Source: an uncultured Amylibacter sp.
GTDB lineage: Bacteria > Pseudomonadota > Alphaproteobacteria > Rhodobacterales > Rhodobacteraceae
Direction: 5' to 3'
Assembly: GCA_937944065.1 (NCBI GenBank)
Contig: CALDZS010000168.1
Coordinates: forward strand, 1-6,751
DNA length: 6,751 nt
This document shows, piece after piece, positions 1 to 5,713 of this stretch. Made by a program: the position numbers and the translations under genes. The stretch's first letter is position 1, and every line of letters starts with the position of its first letter. The notes beneath the pieces were generated by a model that was not told the DNA's origin, did no database searches, and saw only the letters and a list, made by a program, of their open reading frames with translations.

Positions 1-1
1 T

Positions 2-1375
2 AACGCCTATTTCATCCTGCATGGCGGCAAGATCACTGCGATCATGCGCAAACATGAATTGCCCAACACGCACGTGTTCGACGAACATCGTCTGTTCGAC
101 AGTGGCGATATATCAGGCCCGTACAGTTTGAATGGTATCCGACTGGGGTCGCCGATTTGCGAAGATGCATGGCATGTACCCGTGGCAGAAACCATGGCCG
201 AAAGCGGGGCAGAGATTTTGATCGTGCCCAACGGCTCGCCTTATTACCGCGGGAAATTTGATCGTCGGATAAATGCTATGGTCGCACGCGTGATCGAGAA
301 TGACATGCCGCTGGTCTATCTAAATATGGTCGGTGGTCAGGATGATCAGGTGTTCGACGGTGGATCGTTCGTTCTAAACCGTGGCGGCAAGTTGGCGATG
401 CAGATGCCGTTGTTTGACGAGGCTTATGCACATGTTGATTTCAACCGCACCGACGATGGTGGTTGGGCGGCGGACGAGGGCGAAAAGATCGCCCATGTCG
501 ATGAATGGGAACAAGACTACCGTGTGATGGTACAGGGTCTGCGCGATTATATGGCGAAAACTGGGTTTAAAAAAGTCCTGCTGGGTCTGTCTGGTGGGAT
601 CGATAGTGCAATTGTGGCCACAATCGCAGTGGACGCGCTGGGCGCTGACAATGTGCGCTGCGTCATGCTGCCGTCCGAATACACATCGCAAAGCTCGCTG
701 GATGACGCAGCAGAGATTGCTACGAATTTAGGCTGTCACTATGACACAATATCTATTGCCCAAGGACGTGCGGCGATAACCGACACGCTGGCAGATGTGT
801 TTGCAGGTTACGACGCAGGTCTGGCGGAAGAGAATATTCAATCACGTCTGCGCGGTCTGTTATTAATGGCGATGTCTAACAAATTTGGCGAGATGTTGTT
901 GACCACAGGGAACAAATCCGAAGTCGCAGTCGGCTATGCCACAATATATGGTGATATGGCGGGTGGATATAATCCGTTGAAAGATTTGTATAAAATGCGG
1001 GTGTTTGAAAGTTGCCGTTGGCGCAACAAAAACCACCGCGATTGGATGATGGGGCCCAAAGGGGCTGTGATCCCTGTGTCGATTATCGATAAACCACCTT
1101 CAGCAGAGCTGCGTGAAGATCAACGCGATGATGACAGCTTGCCGCCTTATGAAATTCTTGACGGGATTTTGGAAAGATTGGTGGACGAGGATCAGTCCGT
1201 GGCCGAGATCGTTGCCGCAGGGTATGACCGCGAAACGGTGAAGCGGGTAGAGCATTTGGTCTATATTTCGGAATATAAAAGGTTCCAGTCAGCACCCGGC
1301 CCCCGTTTGACACACAAGGCATTTTGGCTGGACCGCAGATATCCAATCGTAAACCGCTGGCGTGATGAGGCTTGA
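2..1375 (+). CDS. nadE: Glutamine-dependent NAD+ synthetase, 3' part (5' end outside window)
   Basis: The gene makes NAD+ from deamido-NAD+ with ATP, using ammonia released from glutamine by an N-terminal nitrilase-like domain. The reading frame is open from the window edge, so the true start lies upstream; 457 residues are visible and the internal ATG at 44 is not the start. In the glutaminase part I see the conserved Lys region (RKHELPN...VFDE) and the nucleophile Cys in PICEDAW (codon 158-160); the catalytic Glu must lie upstream. The synthetase part has the ATP-pyrophosphatase P-loop SGGIDS (nt 590-607) and the TTGNKSE...YGDMAGG block. The C-terminus is intact (DKPPSAELR, then EYKRFQ...RRYPIVNRWRDE). 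A usually conserved Thr after the Lys of LYKT is Met here (LYKMRVF), probably neutral. Family assignment is very secure. Confidence 0.97.
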   Translation, partial: NAYFILHGGKITAIMRKHELPNTHVFDEHRLFDSGDISGPYSLNGIRLGSPICEDAWHVPVAETMAESGAEILIVPNGSPYYRGKFDRRINAMVARVIENDMPLVYLNMVGGQDDQVFDGGSFVLNRGGKLAMQMPLFDEAYAHVDFNRTDDGGWAADEGEKIAHVDEWEQDYRVMVQGLRDYMAKTGFKKVLLGLSGGIDSAIVATIAVDALGADNVRCVMLPSEYTSQSSLDDAAEIATNLGCHYDTISIAQGRAAITDTLADVFAGYDAGLAEENIQSRLRGLLLMAMSNKFGEMLLTTGNKSEVAVGYATIYGDMAGGYNPLKDLYKMRVFESCRWRNKNHRDWMMGPKGAVIPVSIIDKPPSAELREDQRDDDSLPPYEILDGILERLVDEDQSVAEIVAAGYDRETVKRVEHLVYISEYKRFQSAPGPRLTHKAFWLDRRYPIVNRWRDEA

Positions 1376-1640
1376 CAGATTCGCTGAATTTGAGCCATTC
1401 TTGCCACATTATTGATAGAAAACTGACATAAATTATTTGTATTGAAGAAAAGTGATTAACGAGGCTAATCAAACTCACTGTCTAAAAGGACAGGTATAGA
1501 AATCAATTAGTGATAATTGTCACTGTTTTTTCAAGATTTGGCCCCGTACGCAGATGTAATTCACCTTTTCATGGCTAATGTAGTCTTAACAAATGTCGGT
1601 TAACAAAATGTAGTACGATGTTTTTGAATGGTGGGAAAAG
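1376..1640. other. AT-rich intergenic region with small inverted repeats
   Basis: I see no coding sequence in these 265 bp between nadE and the GIY-YIG gene. They hold three short inverted repeats: TGATTA/TAATCA with a 7-nt loop (1453-1471), CTGTC/GACAG with a 6-nt loop (1478-1493), and AGTGA/TCACT followed by six T (1509-1531). Further on are two copies of a TTAACAAATGT-like element (1586 and 1600), just upstream of the next gene. No good sigma70 promoter stands out. TTAACA at 1586-1591 with TGTAGT at 1609-1614 (17-bp spacer) is the best candidate, and it is weak. Confidence 0.5.
1509..1531 (+). terminator. Possible weak intrinsic terminator downstream of nadE
   Basis: AGTGA (1509-1513) pairs with TCACT (1520-1524), and an inner T·G wobble can extend the stem. 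One G separates the stem from a run of six T (1526-1531). The stem is short and AT-rich and lies about 130 nt after the nadE stop, so it is only a candidate. Confidence 0.35.
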
Positions 1641-1985
1641 ATGACCGAAAATTATTACACATATATTGTGACCAACCGCCCCAGAGGTCTTTGCGCCGTT
1701 GGCGTGACGCGAGACTTACATAATCGTCCTTTAAAACTGGGCGAGAATAACGGACCACAAGCGGCATGGGATGAAAGCCTTGCGCGCATGGTTTGGTATG
1801 AAAAGCATGACACACTAGAGGCAGCCCTAGAACGCGAAGATCGCATCAGTGAGTTGCGTCGCGATTGGGTGTTCTACCTTGTAGAGCGCGAAAATCCATC
1901 TTGGCGTGATCTGATGCAAGCGGGTATGCACCGCAAGGTGACAACAGACTTTGGCACAGGTCTTGGGCACGTTTCAGGACGCTAA
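1641..1985 (+). CDS. Small GIY-YIG-fold protein, divergent, probably altered active site
   Basis: This 114-aa protein matches the layout of small single-domain GIY-YIG proteins (YhbQ/UPF0213-like). YYTYIV (res 5-10) stands for the GIY strand. LCAVGVTRDL (17-26) stands for the usual LY(I/V)GVTNDL. Arg29 follows, then a VWYE strand, an ALEREDRI helix carrying the usual Glu, and the ending ENPSWRDL with its typical Asn. The second signature Tyr (YIG) is replaced by Ala19, and the segment after Arg29 is unlike the normal RVxEH. Nuclease activity is therefore doubtful; the protein could be a binding or regulatory derivative. The start is supported by the purine-rich GGTGGGAAAAG just before the ATG. 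The gene stands alone between nadE and gltX and ends in a strong hairpin terminator. The fold call is fairly secure; the function is unknown. Confidence 0.8.
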   Translation: MTENYYTYIVTNRPRGLCAVGVTRDLHNRPLKLGENNGPQAAWDESLARMVWYEKHDTLEAALEREDRISELRRDWVFYLVERENPSWRDLMQAGMHRKVTTDFGTGLGHVSGR

Positions 1986-1993
1986 GAAAAATT

Positions 1994-2024
1994 AGAACAC
2001 GCGCCGTTTCCGAAGAACACGCGC
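1994..2024. repeat. Direct repeat AGAACACGCGC, two copies 20 bp apart
   Basis: AGAACACGCGC occurs at 1994-2004 and again, identically, at 2014-2024. The start-to-start distance is 20 bp, close to two helical turns, so both copies would face the same side of the DNA. They lie right after the GIY-YIG stop and before the terminator hairpin. Confidence 0.75.
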
Positions 2025-2027
2025 ATC

Positions 2028-2061
2028 TGGGCAATGTTTCATTAGAAACTTTGCCCATTTT
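2028..2061 (+). terminator. Intrinsic terminator after the GIY-YIG gene
   Basis: TGGGCAA (2028-2034) pairs with TTGCCCA (2051-2057). The stem continues as GTTTC (2036-2040) with GAAAC (2045-2049) across a single T-T mismatch and closes on an ATTA loop, giving 12 pairs in 13 positions. It is followed by TTTT (2058-2061). It separates this gene from gltX, so gltX probably has its own promoter. Confidence 0.75.
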
Positions 2062-2132
2062 CGTATGATGGCCTTGGATTTCCACGTTGTTCCCCGTAAA
2101 TAGGGCGAACAGTATCCAAAGGTAAGCACCCC

Positions 2133-3449
2133 ATGACCGTCACCCGTTTCGCCCCCAGCCCGACAGGCTTTCTGCATGTCGGTAATCTGCGCACTGCATT
2201 GTTCAACTATTTGATCGCGCAAAAGATGGGCGGCAGCTTTATTTTGCGTCTTGATGATACCGACCCAGAACGGTCGAAAGAAGAATATGCAAACGGCATC
2301 AAGGAAGACCTGACATGGTTGGGCTTAAACTGGGACCGCACCGAAAAGCAAAGTGCGCGATTGGCTCGATACGAAGAGGCGGCCGATGAACTACGTGCCT
2401 CTGGTCGTCTGTATGAATGTTTCGAAACCCCGGTCGAGCTGGATTTGAAACGCAAAAAACAGCTGAACATGGGTAAGCCGCCTGTTTACGACCGCTCTGC
2501 ATTGAAATTGTCGGATGCGGAAAAAGACGAATTGCGCAAAACCCGCCAAGGCCATTGGCGGTTTAAGCTGGACCAAGAACGGATCAATTGGAAAGACGGT
2601 ATTTTGGGTGATCTATCCATCGATGCGGCATCTGTGTCCGATCCAGTTTTGATCCGCGGCGATGGTCAATTTCTGTACACACTCGCATCGGTTTGTGACG
2701 ACGTGGATTACGGTATCACACATGTTGTGCGCGGGTCAGACCACGTGACCAATACGGCAACTCAAATCCAAATTATTCAAGCCTTGGGGGGCACGGTTCC
2801 TACATTCGCACATCACAGCCTGTTGACAGGGCCAGGGGGGGAAGCATTGTCAAAACGCATTGGATCACTGGCAATCCGTGACATGCGCGCCCAAGGCATC
2901 GAGCCGATGGCATTTCTAACGCATATGGCGCATTTGGGGTCGTCGAAACCGCTGGAATTGGCAACCTCTATGGATCAGTTGATCGAAGGATTTGACCTGT
3001 CGAACTTTGGATCAGCGCCAACCAAATACGACATAGAAGATTTGAAAACACTGACGCAAAAAGTACTGGCAGTTCAGCCTCTCAGCGCGGTTGCGGATGA
3101 TTTGACAAATATTGGAGTCCCTTCGGACATCCAAGCACAGTTTTGGGAGGTTGCACGCGAAAACATTGCCACCCGCGCTGACTTGGCTGGCTGGTGGGAT
3201 TTGATCAGCAAGGGTGCCGCGCCTTTGATTGACGATGCAGATGCAGATTTTGTGGCACAGGCAAAGGCGCTGTTGCCTGCCACGCCTTGGGATGAGACCA
3301 GTTGGAAAACATGGACGGCTGCAGTCAAGGATGCCACTGGCCGTAAGGGACGTGATCTATTCATGCCATTGCGTAAAGCGTTGACGGGGCAGGCGCATGG
3401 GCCAGACATGTCAAAACTGATGCCGTTGTTGCAGAATGTGAAATTGTAA
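2133..3449 (+). CDS. gltX: Glutamate--tRNA ligase (short, zinc-less type)
   Basis: A class I aminoacyl-tRNA synthetase that charges tRNA with glutamate in the cytoplasm. FAPSPTG (res 6-12) is followed by HVGN (15-18), the HIGH-type motif, and by LRLDDTDPERS. The KMSKS-type loop reads ALSKRIGS, with LSKR at 239-242. The protein is 438 aa, shorter than the usual 465-490. Where many bacterial enzymes bind zinc, only one Cys is present (YECFET), so the zinc site appears absent. These traits fit the short GltX common in alphaproteobacteria, which often carry a second gltX. Whether this copy is fully discriminating or prefers tRNA-Gln cannot be read from sequence alone. The start follows AAAGG at 2118-2122, about 10 nt upstream, and places the FAPSPTG motif at the usual distance from the N-terminus. 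Confidence 0.96.
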   Translation: MTVTRFAPSPTGFLHVGNLRTALFNYLIAQKMGGSFILRLDDTDPERSKEEYANGIKEDLTWLGLNWDRTEKQSARLARYEEAADELRASGRLYECFETPVELDLKRKKQLNMGKPPVYDRSALKLSDAEKDELRKTRQGHWRFKLDQERINWKDGILGDLSIDAASVSDPVLIRGDGQFLYTLASVCDDVDYGITHVVRGSDHVTNTATQIQIIQALGGTVPTFAHHSLLTGPGGEALSKRIGSLAIRDMRAQGIEPMAFLTHMAHLGSSKPLELATSMDQLIEGFDLSNFGSAPTKYDIEDLKTLTQKVLAVQPLSAVADDLTNIGVPSDIQAQFWEVARENIATRADLAGWWDLISKGAAPLIDDADADFVAQAKALLPATPWDETSWKTWTAAVKDATGRKGRDLFMPLRKALTGQAHGPDMSKLMPLLQNVKL

Positions 3450-3817
3450 GCGGTTGCCGATGGCTCTTGTTTCCAAGGGCAGTTGAACAACTGGCTCGAG
3501 CCCTTGTACGACATCGGTTTTGAACAGGTTGATATAGGTTTTAGGTTTGATCCAAAACGCTTCGGTTGGACCGTGTTTTGAATCAGCCTGTGCGCACATG
3601 CGGCTAAAAGCCAACTTCGAATAAAAAAGACAATAATCTTCTTTTGCACGAGCAAGATCGCGAACCAAAGTTCTAGAATGATGCCCAAGCTAAGGCAGAA
3701 TGGCCCCACCATTCGGGCAAGGGGGCTGGAATAACCAGATGGCCAAAGGCCGCATTTTGTGCGCATGTAGAAATCGCTGAAAATGACACCAGCAATGGCG
3801 GCGGATGCGTCTAACAC
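3411..3817 (-). pseudogene. Possible decayed protein-coding gene, unrecognised
   Basis: On the minus strand, protein-like text appears in successive frames with no intact start-to-stop gene. A first piece (from 3817) reads LDASAAIAGVIFSDFYMRT. A second, one frame over, reads HLVIPAPLPEWWGHSALAW and ends at a TAG (3673-3675). A third is open from 3689 to a stop at 3411 and holds the most gene-like text, including FYSKLAFSRM, FWIKPKTYINLF and VVQLPLETRAIGN. Each change of frame is +1, as expected from two indels in a former gene. The last 13 codons overlap the gltX 3' end in antisense, so the original stop was probably lost. I do not recognise the family. A longer 247-codon frame exists here, but it mixes a hydrophobic stretch with antisense gltX and uses more rare codons. 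This is a weak call that could be chance. Confidence 0.3.
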
Positions 3818-3957
3818 ACTTCACGACACGTGTTGGATTGTTGGCTTAATGAACGCAAACGAACCCGCGCCCAAAAAGCGTAGATCGAATAAGAAGAAGA
3901 TATTTCAAACTGAAACACTAGCCCGAAATATGGGTTTCATATGATTATCTTGTTAGA
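3450..3957. other. Region without an intact gene between gltX and the cytochrome gene
   Basis: These 508 bp hold no convincing complete gene. The gltX-proximal part (to about 3817) contains a possible decayed minus-strand gene, annotated separately. Directly after gltX lie three abutting inverted repeats (3463-3502). The remaining stretch (3818-3957) is AT-rich. Its only open frame is a 31-codon lysine- and arginine-rich ORF (3849-3944, +) without a clear ribosome binding site, which I do not call as a gene. Confidence 0.5.
3463..3502. repeat. Three abutting inverted repeats after gltX
   Basis: GCTCTTG/CAAGGGC with a TTTC loop (3463-3480, one G·T pair), AGTTG-AA-CAACT (3481-3492) and the perfect palindrome GGCTCGAGCC (3493-3502) follow one another directly. 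No T-run follows, so this is not a standard intrinsic terminator, though it may fold in the gltX mRNA tail. Confidence 0.5.
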
Positions 3958-4392
3958 TTATTTGATGCCATTGGCGCGTTGTAATTCGCGGATATAGGCG
4001 ACGATCATTTTGACGTCACCGCGTGTAATTCCCTCGACAGGTGGCATATTTCCAAAGGGCCAATGGTGTGCCCGTACGCCCTCGGCGGCAGCGCGTTGAA
4101 ATGCTTCGTCGCCGTGATGGTTGGGCTCGTAGATTTTGTGGATCAAAGGGGGCGCAATATCTTTTTGACCTGCCGCGTTTTCGCCATGGCAAGACGCACA
4201 TTTTACATCGAACGCCTGCTTTCCAAGACGCGATGTATCGGACAGGGTTTCAGGCACGATCACCTTGGCCAGCGCCATATTATTCGTTTCGGCAGATTGA
4301 TCCGATTGGTTAGTTGGTTCTGCGGATGGCCAGAGGAAATAGCCAGCCACAGCAACCAAGGCGACCAAAGCTGTCATAGAGATTATTTTCAT
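3958..4392 (-). CDS. Membrane-anchored monohaem c-type cytochrome
   Basis: A 144-aa class I-type cytochrome c expected on the periplasmic side. Residues 4-21 form a hydrophobic segment with no obvious cleavage site, so it probably acts as a membrane anchor. A polar linker follows. The haem attachment site is CASCH (C65, C68, H69), and the likely distal ligand is Met116 in FGNMPPV. The haem domain carries paired His at 92-93 and 109-110, the latter just before the Met loop, which is unusual and could touch metal. The gene lies 65 nt after the glutaredoxin-MauE gene on the same strand. It has its own MerR-class promoter ending about 24 nt before the ATG. A weak AGG Shine-Dalgarno sits in ACAGGCTCAAT. 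A role in electron transfer linked to copper handling is inferred from the promoter, not from the protein. No clear terminator follows. Confidence 0.93.
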   Translation of the reverse strand: MKIISMTALVALVAVAGYFLWPSAEPTNQSDQSAETNNMALAKVIVPETLSDTSRLGKQAFDVKCASCHGENAAGQKDIAPPLIHKIYEPNHHGDEAFQRAAAEGVRAHHWPFGNMPPVEGITRGDVKMIVAYIRELQRANGIK

Positions 4393-4415
4393 ATTGAGCC
4401 TGTTAATTTTTTCCG

Positions 4416-4446
4416 ACCGTACTCCCTCCCGTTAGGGGAAGGTAAA
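4416..4446 (-). promoter_or_regulatory. MerR/CueR-type promoter of the cytochrome c gene
   Basis: On the minus strand TTTACC (4446-4441) and TACGGT (4421-4416) form -35 and -10 elements separated by 19 bp, the stretched spacer typical of MerR-family promoters. Between them lies an imperfect dyad: CCTTCCC pairs with GGGAGGG around a 5-nt centre (4424-4442, 6 of 7 pairs). The proximal half-site ACCTTCC is identical to that of the promoter in the regulator gap. The dyad centre falls on the 14th base from the start of the -35 in both. Transcription should begin near 4409, leaving a leader of under 20 nt before the ATG. The -10 is poor, in keeping with an activator-dependent promoter. Confidence 0.7.
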
Positions 4447-4457
4447 GAGCTATCTGT

Positions 4458-5207
4458 TCACAGTTTCGAGAGCATCCAAATTGCCATCCCGATCATCATC
4501 AAGTTTTCGGTCAGGGATACGAACCCAAGTGGAACTTTGCTGTCACCACCGACACAGGCACATTTCAAGTCACGTTTGTCGATATAGACCGCCTTGAACA
4601 CGCTAACGGCACCAATACTTGCAACAAACAACGCTGCTGGTGCCGAAACCCATGTCAAAGCGCCAGCCATCATCAACAATCCAGCGCCTGTTTCCACAAA
4701 AGGATAGACGTATCCATATCGCACCCACTTCTGCGCAAGAAGGTCGTAGTTTAGGAACATCGTGGCGAACTTTTCTACGTCTTGCAGTTTCTGCAATCCT
4801 AACAGCACCATTGATATAGAGATGAACAATTCAATAGTGCGACCACCCACAACCGACCCAGAAGTGATCCAAGTAACAGCCAATGCCATCAATGCGGCCA
4901 CACTAAACAACGCAATCACAGGACGATAGGTGACACCACTTTTTTTCGGTGCAGGTTTTCCAAAATAGGTGCTCAGATCGTCAAACCCGCCGACATGTTC
5001 ATCACCAATATAAGTTTGCGGTGTGGTAGCAACACCACGTTCTTTTTTGAATGCATCAACCGCCGCGCGTGTGGTTAGATGTTGGTCATCGACATCATAG
5101 CCTTGCCGTTCCAACAGATCCTTTGATTTCAATCCAAATGGGCACATGTGATCAGTCATAACCATACGGTATAATGTTGCGGTTTTTACGGGCGTGTCTT
5201 TGGGCAT
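4458..5207 (-). CDS. Glutaredoxin-like domain fused to MauE/DoxX-type membrane domain
   Basis: A 249-aa protein with two parts. Residues 8-83 form a glutaredoxin-like fold with MCPFG (C22, a single Cys where dithiol glutaredoxins have CPYC) and the classic cis-Pro and glutathione-side block TTPQTYIGDEHVGGFDDL. Residues 93-246 form an integral membrane domain of four to five helices (about 93-114, 124-141, 164-187, 189-208, 228-246) resembling MauE/DoxX redox-associated proteins. A CxC motif (KCACVGG, C216 and C218) precedes PLGFVSLTEN. MauE proteins are linked to disulfide or redox maturation of periplasmic proteins. The start at 5207 is chosen because GAAAGG lies 7 nt upstream. The upstream in-frame ATG at 5255 would coincide with the predicted transcription start. 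The gene is divergent from the CueR-like regulator under a MerR-class promoter. A role in thiol- or Cu(I)-linked redox work at the membrane is inference. Confidence 0.9.
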   Translation of the reverse strand: MPKDTPVKTATLYRMVMTDHMCPFGLKSKDLLERQGYDVDDQHLTTRAAVDAFKKERGVATTPQTYIGDEHVGGFDDLSTYFGKPAPKKSGVTYRPVIALFSVAALMALAVTWITSGSVVGGRTIELFISISMVLLGLQKLQDVEKFATMFLNYDLLAQKWVRYGYVYPFVETGAGLLMMAGALTWVSAPAALFVASIGAVSVFKAVYIDKRDLKCACVGGDSKVPLGFVSLTENLMMIGMAIWMLSKL

Positions 5208-5261
5208 TTTAAGACCTTTCAATGTCTGAACATGCACAGCACTTGCGCAATTCATTTCCTC

Positions 5262-5292
5262 ATATTAGTCTCTCCAGTAACTGGAAGGTCAA
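5262..5292 (-). promoter_or_regulatory. CueR-type operator/promoter of the glutaredoxin-MauE gene
   Basis: On the minus strand a near-consensus -35 TTGACC (5292-5287) and -10 TAATAT (5267-5262) are separated by 19 bp. The spacer holds the perfect dyad TCCAGT-T-ACTGGA (5273-5285). Reading from the fourth -35 base gives ACCTTCC-N7-GGAGAGA, close to the CueR/HmrR pattern ACCTTCC-N7-GGAAGGT as I recall it. The predicted transcription start is near 5255, giving a leader of about 48 nt. The regulator's Shine-Dalgarno (AAGGAG, 5291-5296) overlaps the outer edge of the -35, so the two divergent genes are tightly interlocked. Confidence 0.88.
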
Positions 5293-5304
5293 GGAGTATT
5301 TGAG

Positions 5305-5688
5305 ATGAACATATCGAAAGCCGCCAATGCTGCCGATTTGCCCGTCAAAACTGTTCGCTATTACGCTGATATTGATTTGGTTCCGGCACCATCACGCTCT
5401 GATGCAGGGTACCGAAGCTATGACGAGGCCTCGATCCGAAAACTTGTTTTTGTGCGCCGCGCTCGATTGTTTGGATTCTCGATTGATGAATGCCGCGAAC
5501 TTTTGGGACTGTATCAAGATCAGGATCGCACCAGCGCAGAGGTAAAGCGCATCGCGACAAAACGCCTGACAGAGATCAAGGAAAAGCAACTTGAACTGCA
5601 ATCGCTACATGACGAGTTGCAGCATCTTGTGGGGACATGTCGCGGTGATCATCGCCCAGATTGCCCTATCATTGATTTCTTGGGTTGA
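5305..5688 (+). CDS. cueR: CueR/HmrR-type Cu(I)-responsive MerR-family regulator
   Basis: A 127-aa DNA-distorting activator. The N-terminal winged helix-turn-helix reads NISKAANAADLPVKTVRYYADIDLV. A GYRSYDE wing and a long dimerisation helix (about 78-108) follow. The metal loop is C112-RGDHRPD-C120-P, a C-X7-C arrangement at the same residue numbers as E. coli CueR. Residue 77 is Ser, which in CueR-type proteins goes with monovalent ions (Cu+, Ag+, Au+), whereas Cys at that place marks divalent-metal sensors. The start is fixed by AAGGAG (5291-5296), 8 nt upstream. It is divergent from the glutaredoxin-MauE gene. Both CueR-type promoters in this window are its probable targets. No separate sigma70 promoter for the gene itself is obvious. 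In alphaproteobacteria such proteins are often named HmrR. Confidence 0.94.
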   Translation: MNISKAANAADLPVKTVRYYADIDLVPAPSRSDAGYRSYDEASIRKLVFVRRARLFGFSIDECRELLGLYQDQDRTSAEVKRIATKRLTEIKEKQLELQSLHDELQHLVGTCRGDHRPDCPIIDFLG

Positions 5689-5713
5689 ACGCAAACAATC
5701 CGCCGCCTGAAAT

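Noticed and set aside
44..46. ATG at 44 as the start of nadE
   Set aside because: The frame stays open to the window edge and the residues before it (NAYFILHGGKITAI) are typical glutaminase-domain sequence, so the start lies upstream.
2074..2102. sigma70-like TTGGAT-N17-TAAATA as the gltX promoter
   Set aside because: Only about three of six matches in each box; position is plausible but the match is too weak to annotate.
3074..3817. 247-codon minus-strand ORF across the gltX 3' half
   Set aside because: More than half is antisense to conserved gltX sequence, it starts with GTG without a Shine-Dalgarno, and gene-like text in the non-overlapping part changes frame.
3849..3944. 31-codon lysine/arginine-rich plus-strand ORF
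   Set aside because: Too short, no Shine-Dalgarno and no recognised family; the basic composition could come from the purine-rich run AATAAGAAGAAGA.
3880..3957. Terminator for the cytochrome gene (TTTCA-GTT-TGAAA and nearby repeats on the minus strand)
   Set aside because: Stem of only five pairs, no T-run after it, so not distinguishable from chance in AT-rich DNA.
4063..4587. Plus-strand ORF of 174 codons over the cytochrome gene
   Set aside because: It is antisense to a clear haem-binding cytochrome and to the MerR-type promoter; no family features are visible.
5123..5136. TTGAT-N4-ATC FNR-like half match inside the glutaredoxin coding region
   Set aside because: One half-site is imperfect and it lies within a coding sequence away from any promoter.
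5208..5255. Upstream ATG (5255) as start of the glutaredoxin-MauE gene
   Set aside because: It coincides with the transcription start predicted from the -10 at 5262-5267 and has no leader; the ATG at 5207 has GAAAGG at 7 nt.
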